Assembly (NCBI GenBank): GCA_937120495.1
Contig: CAKZJW010000086.1
Location: 22,526 to 86,525 of the forward strand
DNA length: 64,000 bases
Source: an uncultured Oligoflexia bacterium
Lineage (GTDB): Bacteria; Bdellovibrionota; Bacteriovoracia; Bacteriovoracales; Bacteriovoracaceae
Direction of reading: 5' to 3'
Shown here: piece after piece, positions 8,955 to 18,203 of the stretch
How positions within the stretch are numbered: the first letter of the stretch is position 1
How the letters are laid out: each line of letters begins with the position of its first letter
Position numbers and translations under genes: made by a program
Notes under the pieces: model-generated
The model's input: only the letters and a program-made list of their open reading frames with translations
Databases searched by the model: none
What the model was told of the DNA's origin: nothing

Positions 8955-9866
8955 TTAAGGCCTTAAATCAACATTGGCCAATAGTTCATTGGATTTAGTA
9001 TGTTCGGCAGTAATAGATGCGTTTGAAGATGATACAAGCCTGTGACCTGCAATATACGGAAATAAAAACTGTAAATCGTCAGGAGTTACATAATCTCTAT
9101 TTTGTAGATATGCATAGGCTTTTGAGGACTTTACAAGGTCTAAGCCACAGCGATTACTAAGAGGTTGATACGAGGCACTTGTTCGCGAAAAGTCGAGTAG
9201 TCTATAAATATAATCATAAAGAGAGTCATCGATATGAATCTTTTCTATTTGAGTTCTAATTTTTGTTAGATCTGAAGAATTTAATTCTGAGCTAATTTCT
9301 ACAAACTTTTTACCTAAGTTTGATTTGAACATATTTATTGACGAACTTTTATCTGGATAACCAATATTAAATTTAAAACAAAAGCGATCAAGTTGAGACT
9401 CAGGTAAGTCAAATGTACCTATTTGTGAGCTTGGATTTTGAGTAGCAAAAACAATAAAGTTATTGGATAGTTGATAATTTTCACCATCAACTGTAACTTT
9501 CTTTTCTTCCATTGCCTGTAATAGGGCACTTTGAGTTTTTGCAGGGGCTCTGTTTAATTCGTCAGCAAGAATAATGTCGCCAAATATTGGACCTTGGTGA
9601 AAGTTAAAACTTCCCTCTTCTTTACTAAAAATACTTGTGCCGACAATATCAGAGGGTAGGATGTCATTTGTAAATTGAACTCTATTTAGACGGAGTTCAA
9701 ATAGAGAGCCTATTGTTTTTGCTAGTGTTGTTTTTCCAACACCAGGTAGGTCTTCTATAAGAACATGACCTTGAGCAAGAACTGCACATAATGCAAGTGT
9801 TACTTTATCATCTTTTCCAACAAGATTCTGGCGTGCTTTCTTTAGTAGCTTTTCTAAATCGATCAT
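8955..9866 (-). CDS. MoxR-family AAA+ ATPase
   Basis: 303 residues. Walker A is GVGKTT (about residues 41-46), Walker B is DIILADELNRA, followed by the MoxR-type helix-2 insert motif MEEKKVTVDG and sensor 1 ATQNP. MoxR ATPases are cytoplasmic chaperones that activate or assemble partner proteins, commonly DUF58/VWA and transglutaminase proteins encoded beside them, as here. The start ATG overlaps the stop of the upstream LolA-like gene by one base (TAATG), so the whole block is translationally coupled. Length is typical (about 300-330). Confidence 0.93.
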   Translation of the reverse strand: MIDLEKLLKKARQNLVGKDDKVTLALCAVLAQGHVLIEDLPGVGKTTLAKTIGSLFELRLNRVQFTNDILPSDIVGTSIFSKEEGSFNFHQGPIFGDIILADELNRAPAKTQSALLQAMEEKKVTVDGENYQLSNNFIVFATQNPSSQIGTFDLPESQLDRFCFKFNIGYPDKSSSINMFKSNLGKKFVEISSELNSSDLTKIRTQIEKIHIDDSLYDYIYRLLDFSRTSASYQPLSNRCGLDLVKSSKAYAYLQNRDYVTPDDLQFLFPYIAGHRLVSSSNASITAEHTKSNELLANVDLRP

Positions 9867-10606
9867 TATTTAAGCTTTGATGATTTAAACTGTGAATTGT
9901 TAAACTTTAAACCGAGTTTTCTATCGCTCCATTCCAAGATTGATTTTTTCTTAGTAAGCTTATTCGTCATTTCAATTCTGTCTGCAAGAAAAAAGTCTTT
10001 TTTGTTCGCCTTGTAAGTGGTGTATTCTCCAAGAGTAGAAACTTTTAACAGGTCTCCACGTCTGTTGTAATACTCTATATTTTTCACACTAAAATCTTTT
10101 CTTATTATGGTTGTGATCATTTTTGAATAACCACTCTTACTTTTTGGAATTGACTGAACAATATATTCAGTAGCAGTTTCTTTTAGCAGTTTATAATCGT
10201 ATTTATCTAGGACTTGCCCTCCGATATCTTCGTAACTAAATTCACTACCCATAAAAGAGCCAGATTGATTTTTAGAATTAATCTTTTTTATTCTTTTGAA
10301 TTTGGGAAGGTAGAGCCACTGCTTATTTGTATCGGACTTTGATGTCCAAGTGAGAAGCTTTGTTCCTTTGATATCCTTAGGCTTAATGAACTCAGAGATC
10401 GATTTGTCACCTTCTTTTATATTCTCTAATGCCTTAGATTTAAGAACTCTCTCAACACTTGTTCCGTGTGCATCGATTAGGGTCATTACCATCTTGGATT
10501 CTGAACCAATATAGCCTTGGCTTTTCTTTTCAACTTTTTGCATAACTTCTAGACCAGAGATTGCAAAACATGTTGTGCTAATCAATGCTAAGATTAAATA
10601 TTTCAT
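9866..10606 (-). CDS. LolA-like outer-membrane lipoprotein-sorting family protein (PF17131-type)
   Basis: 246 residues with a signal peptide (MKYLILALISTTCFA). The central segment, including WLYLPKFKRIKKI and GSFMGSEFSYEDI, is characteristic of the 'outer membrane lipoprotein-sorting protein' family, which shares the half-open barrel of LolA and is expected to shuttle lipid or lipoprotein through the periplasm. A strong AAGGAG precedes the ATG at 10606. The upstream gene encodes an outer-membrane barrel, the usual companion of this family; the RND/MMPL inner-membrane exporter often found with them is absent here. The cargo is unknown. Confidence 0.82.
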   Translation of the reverse strand: MKYLILALISTTCFAISGLEVMQKVEKKSQGYIGSESKMVMTLIDAHGTSVERVLKSKALENIKEGDKSISEFIKPKDIKGTKLLTWTSKSDTNKQWLYLPKFKRIKKINSKNQSGSFMGSEFSYEDIGGQVLDKYDYKLLKETATEYIVQSIPKSKSGYSKMITTIIRKDFSVKNIEYYNRRGDLLKVSTLGEYTTYKANKKDFFLADRIEMTNKLTKKKSILEWSDRKLGLKFNNSQFKSSKLK

Positions 10607-10619
10607 ATATGCTCCTTAT

Positions 10620-11906
10620 TTAAAAAAATCTTGTTAATTCTATATTAAGAGAATCCCCATTTGCAATAGATCTTAAACCTTCAAAATTTGACAGGCTAAG
10701 TGTTGAACTTGGGTTTTGCGCTTCTATAATGCGAATTCCCCCTTCAAATTTCCAATCGCTCCATAGTCTAAATGAGTGGCTTAGGGAGTATATTCTTTCT
10801 TCTCCATGATCAACGTCACTTATGATAAAAGCAACTGTTTCGTTACCGTTAAAATCGTTGTAGTTATGTCTATAACCGATGGCCATATCTCTTTGAAAAG
10901 GTGAAAGAATTCTTGCCTCTTCTATAGTTGTACCAAGGATCGTTTGATACTCGATAAATAGTGTACCCTCATGATCATTTTTATATGTAAAGGTTCTTTC
11001 AAGACCAATCGCTGTAAGAGAAAAGTCTTCTTTTGAATTTTCAATTAAGCTGATAGGTGGAATGAAAAGGTCTACAGAGTCATCATCATAATCAAAATGA
11101 GCATGCTCAATTTTTAATAAGTAGGCATCATAGTTTGCTTGCACAGTTAAACCGTATTGCTGCATTCTCATAAAATAAGGAGTAATCTCTAGCTGTTCGA
11201 TTGTCGGAGAAGTGTTCTTTGTTACAGGCGAAGAAATTAGAGGGTTATTGGTGTCATACTTTCTTGCATAGTGAAAATCGATATCTGCAAAATCAAAGCT
11301 GTGTTGATATCTTAGAACATATTGAAGCATATCTGATCTGCTTGATACGTCTTTGTTGCCGTTTACAAATTTTGGATTTCTAAATTCAATTAAGGCTCCA
11401 TTACGATTTGATTCTCCTGGCATAATTGATTTTTGACTAGAGATAAATAATATTCCTTCAAAGAATGAATTTTCAAATTCATATTTCAAAATTAATGAAG
11501 ACTGGCCAAGTCTTTCTGCAAGATCACCGTTTGAATCAAAGTTTTTAGAATTGATTGTATCTACAGGGTGAAAAATCTCCATCACTGACCAGTTAAAAAT
11601 ATTATTTCCAACATTTACTGAGAAGTTATTAAACGTTCTCAAAAGATACAGTTCATCGAAATTGATGATATTTCTTTGAGAGTCATTCTGATCAACTCGA
11701 GCAAAAAAACCAATATGAAGTCTATATTGATCAACTTCATAGTCAGCTTGCAGCTTACTTTTTAAGTCTAGTTGGTAGTCGTTTGAATATGATTTTTCAT
11801 CGTCTTCAAATAATCTTAACTTTGTTCCAATTTCTGCTGAGTAATCGAACTCAGCAAAAGTAGGAGTAGAAAAAAAGAATAAAATTGCACAGATATAAAA
11901 TATCAT
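10620..11906 (-). CDS. Outer-membrane beta-barrel protein (DUF1302/porin-like)
   Basis: 428 residues with a signal peptide (about 1-18) and long runs of alternating polar/aromatic residues expected of transmembrane beta strands; the chain ends in RFF, an aromatic C-terminus that fits outer-membrane insertion. NNIFNWSVMEIFHPVDTINS resembles the conserved early part of porin-like proteins encoded next to LolA-like genes. It begins immediately after the TAG of the HAD gene and is followed 13 bases later by the LolA-like gene, so the pair probably works together at the outer membrane. Exact family not proven from motifs alone. Confidence 0.72.
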   Translation of the reverse strand: MIFYICAILFFFSTPTFAEFDYSAEIGTKLRLFEDDEKSYSNDYQLDLKSKLQADYEVDQYRLHIGFFARVDQNDSQRNIINFDELYLLRTFNNFSVNVGNNIFNWSVMEIFHPVDTINSKNFDSNGDLAERLGQSSLILKYEFENSFFEGILFISSQKSIMPGESNRNGALIEFRNPKFVNGNKDVSSRSDMLQYVLRYQHSFDFADIDFHYARKYDTNNPLISSPVTKNTSPTIEQLEITPYFMRMQQYGLTVQANYDAYLLKIEHAHFDYDDDSVDLFIPPISLIENSKEDFSLTAIGLERTFTYKNDHEGTLFIEYQTILGTTIEEARILSPFQRDMAIGYRHNYNDFNGNETVAFIISDVDHGEERIYSLSHSFRLWSDWKFEGGIRIIEAQNPSSTLSLSNFEGLRSIANGDSLNIELTRFF

Positions 11907-12782
11907 CTATTTAAAAGATTTCTCTTTTAAGGATTTAAAGTTTTTCCAAGCTTCAATCACTTCTTTTTTATTTCCATTTTTGAATGCCTTTACTTGAGGA
12001 TCAATTGCACCGTATCTATAGGTCACAAGATCTATGTTTTTCTTGTCTCCTAAAATTTGTTGCATTCTTTTAGTGTGCTTAATATGGTCATCAGCAAAGA
12101 TGATTGACTTAAACTTAGAGCCTGTTTTGTGTAAAAGAGCTTTAAGCATAAGGCCTTTATTCATACCAGAAGTCATAAATAGTCCATTCATGTAACTGGC
12201 TTTTCTTGATTTTTTATTACCTGATTTATTTAAGTCAGCTTTAGTAAGACCAAACTTTTTGGGAGATTTTAAGTTGTATGGTTTAAATACACCTGGATAT
12301 CCTTTTTTAGGTCCAATAGCAGAAGATTCAAAATTCATTTTGTTCATCTTCAATGCTCTTTGTGTTGCATTTCTAAAGTCAGGTCCTCGAGAAGTTAGTA
12401 GGATAACTTTATATCCCTTCTTTTGTAGAGATTTAATAACTCTTGGTGTTTCTTTTTCACTTGGCATCATTCCAGACATAGCAAATATTTGTCCTTGTAT
12501 ATCGAGTAGAGTCCCAAAACTATTAGTTACACAAAAGCTCGGTGCTTTCTTTTTTAAACAATTACTTGTTTGCCATCCCCACCACTGGTCTGACCCAAAG
12601 TCTTGGTTCATTGCCATTAGGGTATTATCAATATCAAAAACAACAAGAACATTTTTAGTTCCGTGTTTTTTACCTTTTTCTAAAACTTTTTTTTCAATTT
12701 CTAAAACAGAGTTTGTCTCTAGTGCTTCGCCTGAAAATGAAAGTGAACTGATAAGTAGTAACGTAATAATTAAAAACTTCAT
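11907..12782 (-). CDS. Secreted HAD-fold protein, DUF2608 family
   Basis: 291 residues with a signal peptide (about 1-17). HAD motif I is FDIDNTL, motif II is LLTSRG and the acidic motif IV is FADDHIKH. The WWGWQ and FGTLLDIQG segments between motif I and motif II are typical of DUF2608 proteins, found in predatory and intracellular bacteria (Bdellovibrio, Legionella, Chlamydia relatives). A phosphatase or phosphotransferase acting in the periplasm or outside is likely, but no substrate is known. AAAGGG precedes the start. It lies in the eight-gene minus-strand run between the barrel lipoprotein and the outer-membrane barrel genes. Confidence 0.82.
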   Translation of the reverse strand: MKFLIITLLLISSLSFSGEALETNSVLEIEKKVLEKGKKHGTKNVLVVFDIDNTLMAMNQDFGSDQWWGWQTSNCLKKKAPSFCVTNSFGTLLDIQGQIFAMSGMMPSEKETPRVIKSLQKKGYKVILLTSRGPDFRNATQRALKMNKMNFESSAIGPKKGYPGVFKPYNLKSPKKFGLTKADLNKSGNKKSRKASYMNGLFMTSGMNKGLMLKALLHKTGSKFKSIIFADDHIKHTKRMQQILGDKKNIDLVTYRYGAIDPQVKAFKNGNKKEVIEAWKNFKSLKEKSFK

Positions 12783-12808
12783 GATCTAACCCTTTAAGTT
12801 AATTTATA

Positions 12809-13408
12809 TTAAAATCTAAACATTGCTGTCGTTGCTGCTGAAAAACTTTCTTCTGTTTCTAGCCCGTGGCCATTCACATAAATGGTATAAATAGATAATC
12901 CAAATGTATCAGTCATCCATAGATTCATACCAGCTGATAAATATATATAAGATAAGTCATATTCCGTTACGGTTACATTTCCTACTGCATCTCCAAGCTC
13001 AACATCTTTTTCATCTGTTTCAACTTTTACTAGCCTTGGATTGATAAAGACTTCAAAGTACTCTGAAAAAGCCAGTGAGCTTACAAGCCCGGCGTAGTAG
13101 TAAGTAGAGGACTCAGTCCCACCATAGCCAAATTCGGTTGCATGAGAAGCTCCCTTGTCGCTATTTACCAATGAGTATTTTAAGAAAATACCAGATGTTG
13201 GAAAACCACCAAATTCCATTACATATCCAAAATCAAGATTTTGAGATGCACCGTAACCAAGTTTTAGGTAATAGCCTGAGTTGGCAGAACCAAGTTCAAA
13301 TCGTGTATTACCAGCACCGTAGCTTTTACCACTTTTATTTGATGAAAACGGAGCTAGTGAACAACTTGTTAAAATGGATAGAAATAGTATAGGTAAAAGA
13401 GTCTTCAT
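12809..13408 (-). CDS. Outer-membrane barrel-like lipoprotein, unknown function
   Basis: 199 residues. A lipobox (LTSC, Cys16) ends the signal peptide, so the protein is lipidated. The mature chain is Gly/Tyr/Ser-rich with repeating two-residue alternation (for example GYYLKLGYGASQNLDFGY) and ends in AMFRF, both features of a small beta barrel. The ATG overlaps the stop codon of the EEP-family gene by one base, placing it in that operon. No family is recognised; a lipidated barrel is an unusual combination that fits a surface or outer-membrane role. Confidence 0.75.
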   Translation of the reverse strand: MKTLLPILFLSILTSCSLAPFSSNKSGKSYGAGNTRFELGSANSGYYLKLGYGASQNLDFGYVMEFGGFPTSGIFLKYSLVNSDKGASHATEFGYGGTESSTYYYAGLVSSLAFSEYFEVFINPRLVKVETDEKDVELGDAVGNVTVTEYDLSYIYLSAGMNLWMTDTFGLSIYTIYVNGHGLETEESFSAATTAMFRF

Positions 13409-14598
13409 TATTTAAGCCTGAATTTTCCGTAGAGAGGGTAATGATCACTTGCAGCTTTGAACACCTTGTCTGACGGATCAACTAGTGCATAACAAGTTTT
13501 TCCCTTTTCGCTCCAACTAACAAGAACTTCTGTGTTTGAGGTAGGAGTTGGTCTTTTTTTACATCCCAATTGGGTACGCTTGAATACAGGATGTATGATG
13601 TTTGCTTCTAAAACTTCTATATTTTTACTAACAAGGATATAGTCTAGCATTAATCGAAGTGGCTTTTTACCAAAACCACCGCCTTCATTTGTGAAGCTGA
13701 AGCTTTTTGGATCTTTCCAGAATTTTGCTTTCAAATCAAGCCTTCTTAAAATTTCACTTCCAGGGTTTTCTATGGATGAAAAGGCTGTGTTCCAGTCTCC
13801 TGCTGCAATAAAGTATGCATCTTTTTTCAAAGGAGTAACTCCGGGTAGACTTACTTTGATATCTGTTGAACCCGTCAGGTACCATTCTAAAAATCGCAAT
13901 TGATCTTTGTTTCTTTGGTAGTTTGGAGTGCTCATATTCCCAAAGTGAAAAGAGGGAACTGTGTGAAGAATAATTATATGAACTTCTTTTGAATTTAAGC
14001 TGATTGTTATATCGGAAAAGTTTTTGTCAAATAATTCAGCATCTTCAGGGTAGGGCTTTCCTTGAGCTGTTCTAAACTTTGAAAAGTCCGCTTGAGGATT
14101 AAAGTCTTTCCATTTTATCTTTGAAAATACTTTCTTTCCAATGATTTTTTTCTTCGATAGGAGTCCACTTGAGTACTGTCCAGGTAAAGTTCCAAAATTA
14201 ATTTGATCTGCGTTCTTTCTGGCCTCTGGAGTATTTGGTTTTATAAAGTATTCACCATTGTGATTTGGTTTCGCATTTAATCCAGTATTTGCTGGATCAA
14301 AGCTCGAAAAGTTATGTTTGTGTAGATTGAGAAGTGATTTTATTTTATGTAAATTTTTACCTTTAGTTTTAAATGATGAATCTGGTACTGAAGGAAAGTC
14401 ATATTGAACTTCGTTTAAAGAAAAAAGATCGAAGTCATATTTATTGATGATTTCTTTTACAGCTTTAATCTGCTCATTGGATTTATTTAGCTTTGTGCTA
14501 TCGAGCTCTTTTATGTTGTAGTGGAAAAAAGAGATCTCATCTTTTGCCATTAAAGTTCCTGCAATTAAAAAAGTAAGCAATAGTGTAGTAATTTTCAT
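13408..14598 (-). CDS. Secreted endonuclease/exonuclease/phosphatase (EEP) superfamily protein
   Basis: 396 residues with a signal peptide (MKITTLLLTFLIAGTLMA). EEP landmarks are in order: HYNIKEL at the N-terminus, LNEVQ carrying the metal-binding Glu, HTVPSF, AAGDWNTAF (Asp and Asn), LDYILVS, and SDHYPLYGKF carrying the catalytic Asp-His at the C-terminus. The superfamily includes DNase I, sphingomyelinases and inositol phosphatases; the sequence does not decide which. Being secreted, it could digest prey DNA or lipid head groups. First gene of the tightly packed minus-strand run; GAGAGGT lies upstream of the start. Confidence 0.87.
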   Translation of the reverse strand: MKITTLLLTFLIAGTLMAKDEISFFHYNIKELDSTKLNKSNEQIKAVKEIINKYDFDLFSLNEVQYDFPSVPDSSFKTKGKNLHKIKSLLNLHKHNFSSFDPANTGLNAKPNHNGEYFIKPNTPEARKNADQINFGTLPGQYSSGLLSKKKIIGKKVFSKIKWKDFNPQADFSKFRTAQGKPYPEDAELFDKNFSDITISLNSKEVHIIILHTVPSFHFGNMSTPNYQRNKDQLRFLEWYLTGSTDIKVSLPGVTPLKKDAYFIAAGDWNTAFSSIENPGSEILRRLDLKAKFWKDPKSFSFTNEGGGFGKKPLRLMLDYILVSKNIEVLEANIIHPVFKRTQLGCKKRPTPTSNTEVLVSWSEKGKTCYALVDPSDKVFKAASDHYPLYGKFRLK

Positions 14599-14825
14599 AA
14601 TTTACCTCTCAGAAGTAGTATCAAAGTCTATATAATTTGACGAGAGTTCATCCAAATTTAAATAAAGACTACAAGGCCATTCTGATCGAGATTTCAGTAG
14701 TTTAGTGTGTAGGTTTATGGTTTTTTCCAAGGAGTGTTATAGAAATTACATAGGAGAAGCTAATTTATTGTTCATTGTGAAGCAACGTGTTAAAAACATA
14801 AAAAATAATCCCCGAAGGAGAAGCT

Positions 14826-16760
14826 ATGAAGTTTAATAAAGCTTTGAAATTAATTGTATTGGTAAGTTTATCATCTGGAGCATTCGCTAACGATGATTTA
14901 ATTGAGAATGATCTAAAAAGAAAATTCAGTCCGCCAAAAAATCAATTTGGAAAAAGTATATATCCATTTGTACCTGTATCTACTGCACACCTTAAACAGC
15001 GTGTAAGAATCATGTCTGAAGATAAAAACTTTATTCAAAACTTCAATGAGATTATTTCTAGAAAGCTAAGTAAAAGAAATACACAAAATGCTGTAACTCC
15101 TGGTGCAAAACCGTGGATGAGTACTTATTGGCCACTGCAAAAAGGCCTTGTTGCTGATCCATATAAGTCAGGTGGGAGTCTTAGACGGCTTGATAAAGAA
15201 CTTCTTTGGAAAGGTAACTATAAACGACTTATTAAAAGACAAAACACTGTTCAAAAAAATTGGCGTGAGCTTGATAATGAACAACTAGAAACTCTAGCGC
15301 CTTCGGAGAAATACGATATTCTTCTTGGAGATGAGAACTTTACACTTACAAAAAAAGTTGTGAAATACATGCATGACTGGGGAACGAAAAAAGAAAATGC
15401 GTTCCTTTCTAAAATGGATAAAGTTGGAGCTAATACTTGGCAACTAGCAAATAATTATATGCAATGGGGATGGCTAAATGGTGACAATATTCCATACCAA
15501 ACAGCTGATGAAGCCTATCCACTAGCAAGCCGTCTTAGAGGTGGATTAACTGATGAGATTGCAAAACATCTTTTAAAGAAAGGTCAGGCAAATTCTCTTG
15601 AGTCTGCACTTTCTATGGCAAAACCCATGGCAATTGCTGAACAAAAGAATTATATCTTAAAACCAGCAAGTAAAACGATTGCTACTTGGGAAGGTATATG
15701 TCATGGATGGTCTACAGCGGCTGGAAATGTTCCTCGTCCAAGAAAAACGGTTACTTTTACATTAGATAACGGGAAGACTTTAAAGTTTTACCCAGATGAT
15801 TTAAAAGCACTTGCTTCATATATGTGGGCTAACTCACTTATTCAAGATTCAAGAAATTACGATGCTAAGACAGATTCATTCTCTGGCGGTGGTATTTTAA
15901 TGGAAGGTCTTAGATGTAATGATAGAAATGCAGACCATGATCCTTGGGGAAGAGTATATGATAAAACTCCAGATGATTATTCAAAAGAGCTTGAGCCAAG
16001 ATGTGTTGGGGTTCACCCTGCTATTTGGCACCTTGGTCTAGTAAATATTATTGGTAAGCAAGGTAGAAGTTTTATTGTTGAAAGAAAAATTTCTGAAGCA
16101 GTAGATAATCATCCAATGTATGGATATAAGGCAACTTACTTTAATCCATATACTGGTGAGTATGATGGAAGTGTTCAATCAAAAGTAAAAAAAATAACAG
16201 CTGCAGATCAATTTAAAGCTTTTAGGAATCCAGAAGCTACTCATATTGTTGGTGTAAAACTTTCGATGACGTATATCAATTGGAAAAGACCAACGAGAGC
16301 AGCAACTGATAGTGAGTCTAAAGACAGTGAAAAGACAATTGATATGCTATACGATCTTGAACTAGATGCTTCTGGAAATATTGTTGGTGGACAATGGCGT
16401 ACAATTGAATCTGGTAAGCCTAAATTCTTAATTAATAAGAAAAACAGAAAGCAGCCAGATTTTTTCTGGTCAGTTACTAAGACTTGGAAAAACTATTTTA
16501 GAGGAAGAACAGATCTTCCAGAATGGAAAGATGGTCTGCCACCAAGTGAATATAAGGCGGCATCTGTAGCTGCAGCAAATCAGCTATACTACTCGACACC
16601 TCAGTATAATTGGTATGATAGATGTACGATAAAAAGAGATAAAAAAACGAAGCTAAACAAAAAGCTTCCAAAAGAAATTCGTGTTAACTGTGAGCATATT
16701 TATGAAAAGCCACAGCCACTGATTCAAGTCGTTAACAAACTAATTGATATGGCAAAATAA
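14826..16760 (+). CDS. Large secreted protein with transglutaminase-elicitor-like core
   Basis: 644 residues with a signal peptide (about 1-21). The WEGICHGWSTAAG segment (Cys292) followed by a K-V-T-F-x-L-x-N-G and FYPDDLKAL segment, then VHPAIWHLGLVN (His397, His402), resembles the transglutaminase elicitor family (PF16683), known from Phytophthora and from some marine bacteria. Cys292 with one of these His residues would be the catalytic pair. If active it would cross-link or deamidate proteins outside the cell. AGGAG precedes the start, the gene has its own upstream region, and a strong terminator follows at once, so it is a single-gene unit. Family call rests on the Cys motif region only. 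Confidence 0.65.
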   Translation: MKFNKALKLIVLVSLSSGAFANDDLIENDLKRKFSPPKNQFGKSIYPFVPVSTAHLKQRVRIMSEDKNFIQNFNEIISRKLSKRNTQNAVTPGAKPWMSTYWPLQKGLVADPYKSGGSLRRLDKELLWKGNYKRLIKRQNTVQKNWRELDNEQLETLAPSEKYDILLGDENFTLTKKVVKYMHDWGTKKENAFLSKMDKVGANTWQLANNYMQWGWLNGDNIPYQTADEAYPLASRLRGGLTDEIAKHLLKKGQANSLESALSMAKPMAIAEQKNYILKPASKTIATWEGICHGWSTAAGNVPRPRKTVTFTLDNGKTLKFYPDDLKALASYMWANSLIQDSRNYDAKTDSFSGGGILMEGLRCNDRNADHDPWGRVYDKTPDDYSKELEPRCVGVHPAIWHLGLVNIIGKQGRSFIVERKISEAVDNHPMYGYKATYFNPYTGEYDGSVQSKVKKITAADQFKAFRNPEATHIVGVKLSMTYINWKRPTRAATDSESKDSEKTIDMLYDLELDASGNIVGGQWRTIESGKPKFLINKKNRKQPDFFWSVTKTWKNYFRGRTDLPEWKDGLPPSEYKAASVAAANQLYYSTPQYNWYDRCTIKRDKKTKLNKKLPKEIRVNCEHIYEKPQPLIQVVNKLIDMAK

Positions 16761-16764
16761 GATA

Positions 16765-16793
16765 AAAGGGGAGCTAATTAGCTCCCTTTTTTT
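16765..16793 (+). terminator. Rho-independent terminator
   Basis: Perfect GGGAGC / GCTCCC stem with a TAATTA loop, flanked by AAAA and TTTTTTT, directly after the transglutaminase-like gene. It also holds the final codons of the convergent gene on the minus strand. Confidence 0.9.
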
Positions 16794-17164
16794 ATGTCTT
16801 TTCTCTTTTTAGATTTTGATGCGTATTCTTCTTTATCCATAGTAATCAATTTACAAGGAAGCTCACCATTACAATTTTCAAACTGCTTTAATAAAAAATC
16901 ATAATCATAATTCGCGAGTAATCTCTTTGTTGGAGTCAAAAGAACGATAACAATATGCTTCCCCTCTTTACTCCTTTCAACAAGTTTAGAAAGAGGAGGA
17001 TTGAGCTCAGACTCCTTGTAGAAAAACTCTAACGACTCACCCTGACCATTTGATTCGATAACTATCTTTTGAGGTCTAATAAGCAATATATAGATAATTC
17101 CGACACTTATAATAATGCATACAGCTATAAAAAGTTTAAATACTGAGTTTTCTTTCGTTTCCAT
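16778..17164 (-). CDS. Small single-pass membrane protein, unknown function
   Basis: 128 residues. A membrane helix at about residues 9-30 follows a short charged N-terminus, so the rest is predicted periplasmic. The soluble part contains two Cys (CNGELPCKL) and a basic C-terminal tail. IVIVLLTPTKRLLANYDYDFLL resembles the core of ExbD/TolR-type periplasmic domains, but the match is weak. AGGAT precedes the ATG. The last codons (Lys-Lys-Gly-Ser-stop) lie inside the terminator stem of the opposite gene. Divergent from htpX. Confidence 0.65.
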   Translation of the reverse strand: METKENSVFKLFIAVCIIISVGIIYILLIRPQKIVIESNGQGESLEFFYKESELNPPLSKLVERSKEGKHIVIVLLTPTKRLLANYDYDFLLKQFENCNGELPCKLITMDKEEYASKSKKRKDIKKGS

Positions 17165-17248
17165 TTTAATCCTAATACCTTGACTCTTAAGAAATAGATA
17201 TTATCTTTAAATATGTATTCAGACAAAACAAACTTTAAGGAGTTTTAA

Positions 17249-18148
17249 ATGTTTAAACGAGTTGGGCTTTTCATAATTACAAATATTGCAATTATGGCCA
17301 TGATCACAATTGTTATTAATGTATTTGGTCTTGAGCCTTATATGAGTCAGTATGGACAAAACTATCAATCATTACTTATATTCTGTGCGATTTTTGGTAT
17401 GGGGGGATCTTTTATATCTCTTCAGATCAGCCGTTGGATGGCCAAAAGATCAATGGGCGTTCAGCTAATTGAAGGAAATGGTCAGTTCTCTGGTTTATAC
17501 AACACTGTTCAAAGACTCTCTAATTCAGCAAATCTTCCAAAGATGCCTGAAGTTGGAATTTATAACTCACCAGAGGTAAATGCTTTTGCAACGGGTCCCT
17601 CAAAATCAAAAGCTCTTGTTGCTGTTTCTACTGGTCTTCTCGATAGTATGACTCAAGATGAAGTCGAAGGTGTACTGGCCCACGAGATTGCTCACATCGC
17701 AAACGGTGATATGGTTACTCTTACTCTTATTCAAGGGGTAGTTAATACATTTGTTATGTTCTTTGCTAGGATTGCGGCTTTTGCAGTTCAGAATGCCTTG
17801 AGATCAGATGATGATGAGGGTGAGGGAATGGGATTCTTCTTAAACTTCGCTCTTATAATGGTTTTTCAAATGGTGTTTGGCTTACTTGGCTCAATTGTTG
17901 TGGCTTTCTTTTCTCGCTATAGAGAATACAGAGCAGATTCAGGAGCAGCGAGACTGGCAGGTAGGGAAAAAATGATTGCAGCTTTAAAAAGATTAGAAGC
18001 TCAACATAGTGCTGGAAGATTTGTTAAGAATGAAGACCAAGCTATTAATGCAATGAAGATCTCATCTAAAGATGGTCTTATGGCATTACTCTCAACTCAC
18101 CCTCCACTTAGTTCAAGAATTAAAGCACTCGAGATGAATGCTAGATAA
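17249..18148 (+). CDS. htpX: HtpX membrane metalloprotease (M48B)
   Basis: 299 residues with four hydrophobic segments in the HtpX pattern. The zinc site is HEIAH (residues 145-149) with the third ligand Glu226 in YREYRAD; GPSKSKALVAVSTGLL before the site is also typical. HtpX is an inner-membrane zinc protease that takes part in quality control of membrane proteins together with FtsH. A strong AAGGAG precedes the start. Length and all motifs are normal. A terminator follows directly. Confidence 0.95.
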   Translation: MFKRVGLFIITNIAIMAMITIVINVFGLEPYMSQYGQNYQSLLIFCAIFGMGGSFISLQISRWMAKRSMGVQLIEGNGQFSGLYNTVQRLSNSANLPKMPEVGIYNSPEVNAFATGPSKSKALVAVSTGLLDSMTQDEVEGVLAHEIAHIANGDMVTLTLIQGVVNTFVMFFARIAAFAVQNALRSDDDEGEGMGFFLNFALIMVFQMVFGLLGSIVVAFFSRYREYRADSGAARLAGREKMIAALKRLEAQHSAGRFVKNEDQAINAMKISSKDGLMALLSTHPPLSSRIKALEMNAR

Positions 18149-18150
18149 TA

Positions 18151-18182
18151 AAAAAGGGAGCAAAAAAGCTCCCTTTATTTTA
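18151..18182. terminator. Bidirectional rho-independent terminator
   Basis: GGGAGC (18156-18161), A6 loop, GCTCCC (18168-18173), with A5 before and TTTATTTTAT after. It lies between convergent htpX and the small secreted protein gene and can serve both. Confidence 0.85.
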
Positions 18183-18203
18183 TCTATTAATTAAAACTTT
18201 AAA

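Noticed and set aside
12259..12789. Plus-strand frame of 176 codons opposite the DUF2608 gene
   Set aside because: The minus-strand gene has clear HAD motifs and a signal peptide; this frame has neither motif nor SD.
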